DNA of 64,000 nt from Calothrix sp. FI2-JRJ7 (GTDB taxonomy: Bacteria > Cyanobacteriota > Cyanobacteriia > Cyanobacteriales > Nostocaceae). A program made the position numbers and the translations under genes. Position 1 is the stretch's first letter. The number at the start of each line of letters is the position of its first letter. This document shows, piece by piece, positions 54,493-63,113 of this stretch. The notes below the pieces were generated by a model. It had not been told where the DNA came from, ran no database searches, and saw only the letters and a program-made list of their open reading frames with translations. The stretch is from positions 62,001-126,000 of the forward strand of contig JAHHGX010000031.1 in assembly GCA_019359675.1 (NCBI GenBank). The letters run 5' to 3'.

Positions 54493-55635
54493 ATGGCTCG
54501 CGACTATTATGAAATTTTAGGTGTCTCTCGTGAGGCAGACAAAGACGAAATTAAAAGTGCTTACCGTCGATTAGCTCGTAAGTACCACCCAGACGTGAAT
54601 AAAGAAGCGGGGGCAGAAGAACGTTTTAAAGAAATTAACCGTGCTTATGAAGTGCTTTCTGAGCCAGAAGTACGCGCACGCTACGACCGTTTTGGTCACG
54701 ATGGTGTGAACGCGGGAGCTGGGGTTGGGTTTCAAGATATGGGCGACATGGGTGGTTTCGCCGATATTTTTGAAAGTATTTTCAGCGGTTTCGCAGGTGG
54801 TATGGGTGGTCCAACGCAACAACGGCGCCGTTCGGGTCCGGTTCGCGGTGATGACCTACAACTCGACCTAAAGTTAGACTTTCGCGAAGCTGTATTTGGT
54901 GGCGAAAAACAAATTCGTATTGCTCATTTAGAAACTTGTGAAGTTTGTACCGGAAGTGGCGCCAAACCAGGAACTCGACCGCGTACATGTTCAACTTGTA
55001 GCGGAAGCGGACAAGTACGTCGCGTCACACGCACACCTTTTGGTAGTTTCACCCAAGTTTCAACTTGTCCCACTTGTAACGGAACGGGAATGGTTATCGA
55101 AGAAAAATGTGATAACTGTAGTGGCAAAGGCGCCAATCAGGTAGCGAAACAACTTAAAATCACAATTCCAGCAGGGGTCTACGATGGACTACGTTTGCGG
55201 ATACCTGGTGAAGGAGATGCAGGTCAACGTGGAGGACCAGCAGGTGACTTGTATGTTCAACTAACAGTTAACGAAGATAGCGAATTCCAACGCGAAGAGT
55301 TAAATATACGCTCTACAATTTCAATTAGTTATTTGCAAGCAATTTTAGGATGTAGACTACAGGTAGATACCGTAGATGGTCCAGAGGAATTAACGATTCC
55401 TGCGGGCACACAGCCTTACGCTGAGTTTAAGTTAGAAAATCATGGCGTACCAAGATTAGGTAATCCTGTTAACCGGGGTGACCAGTTGGTGACGGTAATG
55501 ATTGATATTCCAAATCCATCTAAATTAAGCACTGAAGAGCGAAAATTGCTTGAAGAACTCGCTAAAATTAGAGGGGAACGCACCGGAAAGGGCGGTATCG
55601 AAGGGTTTTTAGGCAACTTTTTCCATCAGAGATAA
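54493..55635 (+). CDS. dnaJ: DnaJ (Hsp40) co-chaperone
   Basis: 380 residues, class I DnaJ. J domain with HPDVN, Gly-rich region, four zinc-finger CXXCXGXG motifs ([32 protein letters not shown]) and C-terminal substrate domains. Stimulates DnaK ATPase. ATG at 54493; the TusA-like gene starts 7 bp after its stop codon. Confidence 0.97.
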   Translation: MARDYYEILGVSREADKDEIKSAYRRLARKYHPDVNKEAGAEERFKEINRAYEVLSEPEVRARYDRFGHDGVNAGAGVGFQDMGDMGGFADIFESIFSGFAGGMGGPTQQRRRSGPVRGDDLQLDLKLDFREAVFGGEKQIRIAHLETCEVCTGSGAKPGTRPRTCSTCSGSGQVRRVTRTPFGSFTQVSTCPTCNGTGMVIEEKCDNCSGKGANQVAKQLKITIPAGVYDGLRLRIPGEGDAGQRGGPAGDLYVQLTVNEDSEFQREELNIRSTISISYLQAILGCRLQVDTVDGPEELTIPAGTQPYAEFKLENHGVPRLGNPVNRGDQLVTVMIDIPNPSKLSTEERKLLEELAKIRGERTGKGGIEGFLGNFFHQR

Positions 55636-55642
55636 ACTAGGA

Positions 55643-55897
55643 ATGACCGTATCTTCTACATACACACCCGATGCTCAACTTGATTTGCGTGGTACCCCTT
55701 GTCCGATTAATTTTGTTCGGACAAAGTTAAGCTTAGAAAAAATGACTCCAGGTAATTTGCTAGAAGTTTGGTTAGACCCAGGTGAACCAATCGAGCAAGT
55801 ACCTGACAGCTTAACTATGGCAGGTTTTCAAGTCGAGCAAATAACCGATTGTTCCGGTTACTTTTCATTGTTAGTACGCCGTCCAAACGCGGTTTAG
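55643..55897 (+). CDS. TusA/SirA-family sulfur-transfer protein
   Basis: 84 residues with the family motif LDLRGTPCPINFVRTKL (C20 as probable persulfide site). Small cytosolic protein moving sulfur, as in tRNA thiolation. 7 bp after dnaJ and 12 bp before rsgA, so cotranscribed. Confidence 0.9.
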   Translation: MTVSSTYTPDAQLDLRGTPCPINFVRTKLSLEKMTPGNLLEVWLDPGEPIEQVPDSLTMAGFQVEQITDCSGYFSLLVRRPNAV

Positions 55898-55909
55898 GTC
55901 GCGGTTAAT

Positions 55910-56965
55910 ATGGAAGCGAAGGCACAACTAACAGGTACAGTGGTTGCTGTACAGGCTAATTTTTATCAGGTGCAACTTGATGGAGACAGAGGAGAACTTG
56001 ACACTTCAACCCTCCTCTGTACTCGTCGAACTCGATTAAAAAAAATCGGGCTTTCTGTCATGGTTGGAGACCGTGTTGTAGTTGAAGAACCTGACTGGAC
56101 TGGTAATAGGGGTGCTATTGCGGATGTTTTACCACGTTCGAGTCAATTAGACCGTCCCTCAATCGCTAATGTTAATCAAATATTACTCGTATTTGCCGCC
56201 GCTGACCCACCGTTAGAACCATATCAACTTAGCCGTTTTTTATTAAAAGCTGAATCTACTGGCTTAGATGTTGTTTTGTGTCTCAATAAATCTGACTTAG
56301 TATCACATGCAGAACAAGAGGATATTAAGGAAAGATTAAGCTTATGGGGTTATCAACCTACTTTTATTAGTGTATATAACAGTCTCAACACCGATATTTT
56401 ATTAAATAGACTTCAAAATAAAACTACCGTGTTAGCAGGCGCCTCTGGTGTAGGTAAATCGAGCTTAATAAATAAATTAATTCCAAATATTAACTTGCGT
56501 GTTGGTGAAGTTTCAGGAAAACTTGGTAAAGGGCGCCATACTACGCGTCACGTTGAACTATTTGAACTACCAAACGGTGGTTTGCTCGCTGACACCCCAG
56601 GTTTTAACCAACCCGACTTAGATTGTAGTCCATCTGAACTAGCATACTATTTTCCAGAAGCAAGACTGAAGCTAGCTACTGGAAACTGTCGATTTGGTGA
56701 CTGCTTGCATCGTGATGAACCATTATGTGTAGTTCGCGGAGATTGGGAACGATACGAACATTATTTGGTCTTTTTAGAAGAAGTTGCATCAAGACAAGCT
56801 CATCTCAATTCTTCAACCGACCCCGAATCTACCTTAAAACTAAAAAGCAAAAGTAAAGGTGAAAGTCACTACGAACCGAAACTCGAAACCAAAAAATATC
56901 GTCAAAAATCTCGACGTACACAATTACAAGAATTGCAGCAGTTCTATCAAGAAAGCGAAGACTAA
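55910..56965 (+). CDS. rsgA: ribosome small-subunit GTPase RsgA
   Basis: 351 residues. N-terminal OB fold; circularly permuted GTPase with NKSDL (G4) before GASGVGKSSLINKL (G1) and DTPGF (G3); C-terminal zinc finger (FGDCLHRDEPLC). Checks 30S subunit maturation. The last 60 residues are basic. ATG at 55910. Confidence 0.95.
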   Translation: MEAKAQLTGTVVAVQANFYQVQLDGDRGELDTSTLLCTRRTRLKKIGLSVMVGDRVVVEEPDWTGNRGAIADVLPRSSQLDRPSIANVNQILLVFAAADPPLEPYQLSRFLLKAESTGLDVVLCLNKSDLVSHAEQEDIKERLSLWGYQPTFISVYNSLNTDILLNRLQNKTTVLAGASGVGKSSLINKLIPNINLRVGEVSGKLGKGRHTTRHVELFELPNGGLLADTPGFNQPDLDCSPSELAYYFPEARLKLATGNCRFGDCLHRDEPLCVVRGDWERYEHYLVFLEEVASRQAHLNSSTDPESTLKLKSKSKGESHYEPKLETKKYRQKSRRTQLQELQQFYQESED

Positions 56966-56971
56966 AAACCC

Positions 56972-57040
56972 CAGAAACCTGGTTTCGGGAGCAAAATCTT
57001 CATTTCTATTACAAGATACCCTAAAGAAACCAGGTTTCTT
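56972..57040. repeat. paired agaaacc-ggtttct repeats
   Basis: agaaacctggtttcgggagc at 56972 and agaaaccaggtttctt at 57023. Same family as at 4596, 15161 and 20938. The following gap up to 57267 is AT-rich and shows no gene. Confidence 0.75.
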
Positions 57041-57267
57041 AATATACGTTTAAATACTTATAAACAAATGTAACAAATACTATTTATACTCGTATTATTA
57101 CTCTGCTAAAAAAAAATAAAAACGGTTAAAGTTTTTATTGTAAGGGCAAACTATCCGTTTGTGGATTTCGTATAACAATACAGCAACTAACTGTATATAT
57201 AGTAGCTGTAAATATCGTGGATGTAAATTTTAGCGCATTGAAACACACGTAAATTAAGTAATAACCC

Positions 57268-58176
57268 ATGACCATATCTGCCTCTACTCCTAAACTATCT
57301 TCATCGCAAATATGGACTTGGCGGGGTTATCCAATCTCTTACCAAGTGCAAGGAACTACAGGTCCAGCAGTAATTTTAATACATGGTTTCGGCGCCTCGT
57401 TATGGCATTGGCGGAACAATATATCAGTACTAGCAGATAAGTGTCGCGTTTTTGCGATTGATTTAATAGGCTTTGGAGGTTCAGCAAAACCCAACCCAAT
57501 AAAAGAAATTGAATATACATTTGAAACTTGGGGACAACAGATAGCTGACTTTAGTCGTGAAGTAGTTGGGGAACCCGTTTTTTTGGTGGGTAACTCGATT
57601 GGTTGTATTGTCGCCATGCAAGCAGCAGTAGATAATCCAGATATTGCTCGTGGAGTCGCGATGCTTAACTGTTCGTTGCGTTTATTACACGACCGCAAAC
57701 GCGCAGCTTTACCGTGGTATCGACGTTTTGGTGCCCCATTATTGCAAAAAGTATTATCTAACGAAGCTGTAGGTAACTTTTTCTTTAACCAAATTGCCAA
57801 GCCAAAAACAGTTCGTAAAATCTTATTACAAGCTTACGCGAACCCAGATGCAGTCACCGACGAACTAATAGATATTTTAATGTCACCAGCAGCAGACCCA
57901 GGAGCTGTTGCTGTATTTTTAGCATTTACATCATATTCCAGTGGACCCTTGCCCGAAGACTTATTACCTAAATTACCCTGTCCTGCAATTATTTTATGGG
58001 GTGCCGCAGACCCTTGGGAACCTATAGATTTAGGGCGCCAATTCGCCGACTACCCACAAGTACTCAAATTTATCCCCATCGAAGGTGTTGGTCATTGCCC
58101 CCAAGACGAGGCGCCGCAAATCATCAACCCCATCTTACAAGACTGGATTTCCGAACAAACACAACACTCCCTATAA
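57268..58176 (+). CDS. alpha/beta-fold hydrolase
   Basis: 302 residues. HGFGASLWHWRNN oxyanion region, nucleophile GNSIG (S110), acid in LWGAADPWEP and His in GVGHCPQDE. Resembles cyanobacterial and plastid hydrolases of the pheophytinase-like group (LIHGFGAS..HWR, DLIGFGGSAKP). Substrate not determined; soluble. Single gene, ATG at 57268. Confidence 0.88.
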   Translation: MTISASTPKLSSSQIWTWRGYPISYQVQGTTGPAVILIHGFGASLWHWRNNISVLADKCRVFAIDLIGFGGSAKPNPIKEIEYTFETWGQQIADFSREVVGEPVFLVGNSIGCIVAMQAAVDNPDIARGVAMLNCSLRLLHDRKRAALPWYRRFGAPLLQKVLSNEAVGNFFFNQIAKPKTVRKILLQAYANPDAVTDELIDILMSPAADPGAVAVFLAFTSYSSGPLPEDLLPKLPCPAIILWGAADPWEPIDLGRQFADYPQVLKFIPIEGVGHCPQDEAPQIINPILQDWISEQTQHSL

Positions 58177-58186
58177 ATTATGGAAT

Positions 58187-58235
58187 AGATATCTTGTGGA
58201 ATAGACATCTTGTGGAACGGGCAAGGATGCCCGTT
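58187..58235. repeat. tandem cttgtggaat/gaacgggcaagg palindrome
   Basis: atcttgtggaatagacatct then tgtggaacgggcaaggatgc; copy of the dispersed palindrome family after the hydrolase gene. A cacagagacacagagtacac repeat follows near 58332. Confidence 0.7.
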
Positions 58236-58464
58236 TGAACATAAAACCTTAAAATTGACAACGACCCGTTGTCAAATACTTTATAGCACAAATAGTAGGC
58301 GCCTATACAGTATTGAAGAGTATTTTTTGACCACAGAGACACAGAGTACACAGAGAGAAGAAAAAAGATGTAAATACTTATATAGCTACTTTATTTGACC
58401 AAATCGTCATTAAAATAACCCGCTAAATTACTCTAAAAACAGTGTTTTCAAGCTTCTTTGTTTT

Positions 58465-59316
58465 TTAATTAATAGTAACTTTGTTCAAAAGTAATTTACG
58501 TTTGGTTTTGGTAATTAAGAGAATACTTATTGCGCCAAAAACAAGAGCCAACTGACTTGTGGGTTCTGGAACTACGACACGCACGCGATTATTTTTTAGT
58601 TCAAACAAACTCAAATTGGCGCCTGCTGCAAATTTTCTAGAGTAGTAACCTTTAACATCAGCATAAGCGTATTTATTTATACCGTTAGAGTTTGTATCAA
58701 AAGAAGTTTCAGTCGGAATAAAAGAGAAATTATCGGTTTTATTGTGGGTGAGAAAACTCAAATTATTAGAAGTCGCCGTATTTCCTTGTATTGATAGTGA
58801 GTCTAAAAGTACGCCGTTATCTTGGTCATATAATTGAAGTAAGATTACACCATCGGCGCCAGCATATTCAGTTGTAGGGTTATCAGCTAAAGCCTGAAGA
58901 TCAAGAAACCCCATAAAGTCAAACGAAAAAATACCACCCGTCTTCACTTGAAAGTTATAACCTGTAACACTAGCAAAACTTTCAGCACTACCAAAATAGT
59001 CTTTACCTTCACCAATAGCTATACTTGATGAAAAATTATTAGCGAATGATAAAGGTAAATTAGAAATGCTAGTAAAATCAGCATTTGCTTCCGCATAAGC
59101 ATTAGCTTTACCTTGAGAACTAAAACTAATAGCTTGGGAATCTGTATCTGTAAAAGTCTCTATATACTCTGGACTAACACTAAAATTATCAAACCTAAAA
59201 CCAGCTTCTGAAGATGCAAAAGTACCAGCTAGACTGGGTGTTGCGGTTATAAAAGAACCAGTAATAACTGGAAACGCCAATAGTAGAAAGTACTTTGAGT
59301 TCAAAAGCTTCTGCAT
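58465..59316 (-). CDS. PEP-CTERM sorting-domain exported protein
   Basis: 283 residues. Signal peptide (YFLLLAFPVITGSFI), a beta-rich middle part and C-terminal VPEPTSQLALVFGA with a hydrophobic helix and basic end KTKRKL, the PEP-CTERM sorting signal. Such proteins are exported and thought to go to the cell surface or matrix. Middle domain not recognised; it repeats Ala- and Ser-rich strands. Confidence 0.85.
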   Translation of the reverse strand: MQKLLNSKYFLLLAFPVITGSFITATPSLAGTFASSEAGFRFDNFSVSPEYIETFTDTDSQAISFSSQGKANAYAEANADFTSISNLPLSFANNFSSSIAIGEGKDYFGSAESFASVTGYNFQVKTGGIFSFDFMGFLDLQALADNPTTEYAGADGVILLQLYDQDNGVLLDSLSIQGNTATSNNLSFLTHNKTDNFSFIPTETSFDTNSNGINKYAYADVKGYYSRKFAAGANLSLFELKNNRVRVVVPEPTSQLALVFGAISILLITKTKRKLLLNKVTIN

Positions 59317-59657
59317 AATATTCTTTGGTATATTTTCAAATTACGGACAACAAACAAGCAAAACTTACCACCATACAAGTAAGGTAGTTGCCAAGAGCGA
59401 ATTATATTGTTCAATGATTATGCGAAGTTGATATTACACGATATAGCTAATTTAAATTCTACACGCGTAGAATTACTGTCGCTTTACGTATAAGATTTTT
59501 TTACTTAAATATAATTCTGTATAATATAAGTAAAGTTACTAATAAAGCAAGTAGTTTTCTTAAATTGCTAAAAAAAAAGCAACGAATACAACGGATGTAA
59601 CGGATGAATTATCTAAAACGCCTATCCGTTACATCCGTTTATCATCCGCTGCCATGA
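59317..59657. other. gap between PEP-CTERM gene and LCP gene
   Basis: 341 bp; AT-rich, holding the inverted repeat at 59579-59652 near the LCP stop. No gene seen. Confidence 0.55.
59579..59652. repeat. dispersed inverted repeat (cggatgtaacggat family), second copy
   Basis: acaacggatgtaacggatga and ctatccgttacatccgttta; same element as at 4107-4182. Probably a gene-end hairpin for the LCP gene. Confidence 0.8.
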
Positions 59658-61082
59658 CTATCCACCTTGATTTTCTGCCGAGTTAAGTTGCTGTAACCAG
59701 TCTTTACCAACTTGGATACTAACATCCGAGCCTAGAGTACCTGTACTTTCAACACGAACTTCGCCGAAACCTAGAGTATTGCGTACCGACTCAGCTTCAT
59801 TACCATCACCTTGCTGTGCCAGAATATGGGTTACTTGTAACGGTTCACCCCAGCTTTTTGCGATAAATACGTTACGATAACCTGCCTTTTCCAAAATCCG
59901 AATTAAAGGTTGGAGGTTAGTTTTCTCATCCCCAGTACTATCTTGAATTGCAATACGCAACTTCCTGGGTTCGGTGTCTTTTGTCGCTGCTACAGATTGC
60001 AAATCAAAGTGCTGTGCCATTGTTTTCGCAATCCGGTCACTGTTTGGTATCCAGTAACTAGCGTCAAATTCGTTTTTCGCGCTAAACCGACCTGGCACCA
60101 TTAACTGTAGTATATTTGAACGATTTGTACGGGCGCCATATCCTACCAACGCTAATAATTCTTCAACCGTCAAGTTAGTATCAATGTGTTCTTTGACGAC
60201 GTTCAGTACATCTGGTAAACGTCCCAAAGTTGCTGGGTTAAGAGTTTGGTCCATAAGCGCGCGCATTACCATTTGCTGACGCTGAATTCGACCAATATCG
60301 CCATTTTCATCGTGACGGTAACGTAGTAACTGTAACGCTTTATTACCATCTAAATGCTGCTGACCTTTTTTAAGGTTAATGTAAAGATGCTGTGAATCAT
60401 CTTGATATTTCATGTCTTTGGGCACAAAAACATTGACACCACCTAGTGCATCAATCAGCTTGCCAACTCCCAAAACATTAATACGAACATAACGGTCAAC
60501 TCCGACACCACCCAGCAAGTTGCTGACTGTTTTGGCAGTTAAAGCGGGTCCACCAAAGGTATTAGCTGCATTAATTTTTTTTGTTCCATGTCCCTCAATG
60601 TCAATTCGGGTATCACGGGGTATAGAGAGCATCTTTAAAGTTTTATTTTCTGGGTCAAAGCGAATTAATAACATTACATCCGCTAAACCGTCAAAAGAAT
60701 TTACCTGGGGAAGGTAACGAAGATTTTGACTTTCAGTAGGAGGATTTTTAACATCGGGAGGAAGCACGCTCATTCCCATCACAAGAATGTTGACAGGACG
60801 TGTCAATTCAGAAAAGCGTAACCCACCTCCGGCAATACGGTCTCCATCGAATACTGCTGCTTCTTGTGGACTTAAGTTCGCTTGCATCAGAGGGGTGCTG
60901 CTTAAGGATACCGCTAGTAATGCCCCAGCAGTTGCCGATACCATTGCTATTCCGCTCATCCCCACCCAAAACCATAACCAACGTCCTGATTTGTCCGGAA
61001 TTTTTTTACTACTTACATTCTTAGTATCACTTGAAAAGTTCTCTTCCGCAGAAGTTCTTTGAATCGTCACTGACTTCCTCAC
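59658..61082 (-). CDS. LytR-CpsA-Psr (LCP) family protein
   Basis: 474 residues. Short cytosolic N-terminus, one membrane helix (about 33-57), LCP catalytic domain with the Arg/Asp-rich SIPRDTRIDIEGHG, KINAANTFGG and RYRHDENGDIGRIQRQQ segments, and a LytR C-terminal domain (about 370-460). LCP enzymes attach glycopolymers to peptidoglycan. Single gene. Confidence 0.93.
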   Translation of the reverse strand: MRKSVTIQRTSAEENFSSDTKNVSSKKIPDKSGRWLWFWVGMSGIAMVSATAGALLAVSLSSTPLMQANLSPQEAAVFDGDRIAGGGLRFSELTRPVNILVMGMSVLPPDVKNPPTESQNLRYLPQVNSFDGLADVMLLIRFDPENKTLKMLSIPRDTRIDIEGHGTKKINAANTFGGPALTAKTVSNLLGGVGVDRYVRINVLGVGKLIDALGGVNVFVPKDMKYQDDSQHLYINLKKGQQHLDGNKALQLLRYRHDENGDIGRIQRQQMVMRALMDQTLNPATLGRLPDVLNVVKEHIDTNLTVEELLALVGYGARTNRSNILQLMVPGRFSAKNEFDASYWIPNSDRIAKTMAQHFDLQSVAATKDTEPRKLRIAIQDSTGDEKTNLQPLIRILEKAGYRNVFIAKSWGEPLQVTHILAQQGDGNEAESVRNTLGFGEVRVESTGTLGSDVSIQVGKDWLQQLNSAENQGG

Positions 61083-61387
61083 ACTTAATCTATATAAATT
61101 AACCGAGTCTACTTTTTATACGTAGATGCTTTGAAATTAAATTTCTAACTCTTAGAATTATTAAGGCTAAGTACCGTATCCCGGTGTTAACCAAAACACT
61201 TATAACTGTATTTTCCTTATTTTTCTGTTCCTCCTAAAGCAAATCCGGAGATGCTTGGTTTGTTTTATTGAAGTATGGCAATATTTAAGGCGATTTGACT
61301 AGACCTATGAGCAGCATGTTGGTTACAAGAGCGCAAAGTTCCGTGTAAATACTTATCAATATTGCCTGAGAATACCTAATTTTAATT
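61083..61387. other. non-coding region
   Basis: About 305 bp upstream of the LCP gene and downstream of the small membrane-protein gene. AT-rich, no repeat family member or RNA identified. Confidence 0.5.
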
Positions 61388-61792
61388 TTAACGAGTATAT
61401 TTACCGAAAAGACGTTCCGAAAGCTTATCAAATCCCGGTACACGCACACGATTACCTTTAAGAGCTAGCACAACTAACCAAGCGCTAACTAAAAAGTACC
61501 CTGAAGTCAAAAAAGTATTTAGTATCAGTAGACGCAATGCTAACGTATTTGACGCTTGCTCCGCTCCTGTTGCGAGTAACAGGTATCCCAGTATCCAAGT
61601 AAGCATCAAAGTAATAGACAACTTACTTGCTATAAGTTGTTCCCGTGTCCCCTGACGACTATACAGTGTCCACAATGATGGAAAGAAGCCTACAACCGGA
61701 ATCATGTATAACACCAATTGTAAGGTAGATGCATCGCTACGGGCGCCTGCATGTGTATTTGATAAATTAAAAATCGATTTACGTTTTTTCAT
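61388..61792 (-). CDS. small hydrophobic hypothetical protein
   Basis: 134 residues with three to four predicted membrane helices (VLYMIPVVGFFPSLWTL, LSITLMLTWILGYLLLA, LLILNTFLTSGYFLVSA). No family recognised. Basic ends suggest an integral inner or thylakoid membrane protein. Divergent from the AI-2E transporter gene. Confidence 0.7.
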   Translation of the reverse strand: MKKRKSIFNLSNTHAGARSDASTLQLVLYMIPVVGFFPSLWTLYSRQGTREQLIASKLSITLMLTWILGYLLLATGAEQASNTLALRLLILNTFLTSGYFLVSAWLVVLALKGNRVRVPGFDKLSERLFGKYTR

Positions 61793-61916
61793 AATGTCAG
61801 CGAGAAATTCATAGAATACGGCAGGAAGACAGATGTGTGTAAGGCTTTTTGTCAGGGATAATAGACTAATGACTTATGAACATATTTATTTAGTTGTATC
61901 AGGCATGTAGCAGCAG

Positions 61917-63113
61917 ATGCAGACACGCAAGCTCCTAAACTGGTGGCAAACACTAACGCCAATTGCGCGATTTGTAGCAATCGCGCTCTTTGCACCGTTG
62001 CTCGTCCTTAATGGATGGGCGATTTCGGCAATTTTTGAGTATTTCCATTCGCTGATTGTTATTTTAGTCGGAGCATCAGTGTTAGCGTTTCTGCTTAACT
62101 ATCCTGTAAGTTGGATGGAACGCCAAGGCGCCAAACGCGAACCAGTAGCTATCTTAGTATTTTTACTGGCTTTGTCAATTCTACTGGCATTAGGCGTAAC
62201 GCTGATTCCACTAGCTCTAACTCAAGCTCAACAATTAGTCGCACGCATTCCAGAGTTAATAGACTCCGGACGTTCGCAATTAATGATGTTAAACGAAAAA
62301 GCCGAAATTTTCGGTTTACCTCTAAACCTAGATGCATTAGTAGTACAAATCAATGACCGTGTAAAAGGACAATTACAAGCTATTGCAGGGCAAGTTCTAA
62401 ACCTAGCAGTTATTACAGTTACTTCCTTGCTAGACTTCTTGCTCACAATGGTGTTGACATTTTATTTATTGCAGCATGGTGATGAACTTTGGCAAAGCTT
62501 GGTCGATTGGCTTCCTGTCAGATTTCGCGAACCGTTTTCACAAACGTTACGCTCCAGCTTTGAAAATTTCTTCATTACTCAGTTAATTATCTCTACTTGT
62601 ATGGCGAGTGCCTTAATTCCCACCTTTTTATGGCTAAAGGTACCCTTTGGGTTATTATTTGGCTTGACAATTGGTTTAATGGCACTTGTACCCTATGGTG
62701 GTTCTGTTGGTATTGCCTTAACAACTTCTCTTGTTGCGCTGCAAGATTTTGGTATGGGGGGAAGAGTATTAATTGCAGCGGTAATCGTTCAACAAATTTT
62801 GGAAAACTTGATTGCACCCCGTATTCTGGGCAGTTTTACTGGCTTAAACCCTGTTTGGCTATTAATTTCTGTTTTGACCGGAGCTAGAATCGGAGGTTTA
62901 TTAGGAGTTATTTTAGCTGTTCCTAGTGCGGTAGTAGTTAAAACCGCTTTAAGTGCGTTGCGACGTGCAAGTGATACTGATGAAAGTCCCATTATTTTGT
63001 CGGAAGTAGCTGCACCCAATACAGCAAGTGACATGTCGGTGTCCACATCTAATCAAATTAGTCAATCTAATTCAACGACTTCTACGACTGTGGCGCCACA
63101 ATTGAACCCATGA
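61917..63113 (+). CDS. AI-2E family transporter
   Basis: 398 residues, polytopic membrane protein (eight or so helices) of the TqsA/PerM group: FHSLIVILVGASVLAFLLNY near the start and ATSL..LVPYGGSVG and LTGARIGGLLGVILAVPSAV near the end. Exports autoinducer-2 or moves other small molecules or ions; substrate unknown. Its Ser/Thr-rich tail overlaps the serpin 3' end by 32 bp on the opposite strand. Confidence 0.93.
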   Translation: MQTRKLLNWWQTLTPIARFVAIALFAPLLVLNGWAISAIFEYFHSLIVILVGASVLAFLLNYPVSWMERQGAKREPVAILVFLLALSILLALGVTLIPLALTQAQQLVARIPELIDSGRSQLMMLNEKAEIFGLPLNLDALVVQINDRVKGQLQAIAGQVLNLAVITVTSLLDFLLTMVLTFYLLQHGDELWQSLVDWLPVRFREPFSQTLRSSFENFFITQLIISTCMASALIPTFLWLKVPFGLLFGLTIGLMALVPYGGSVGIALTTSLVALQDFGMGGRVLIAAVIVQQILENLIAPRILGSFTGLNPVWLLISVLTGARIGGLLGVILAVPSAVVVKTALSALRRASDTDESPIILSEVAAPNTASDMSVSTSNQISQSNSTTSTTVAPQLNP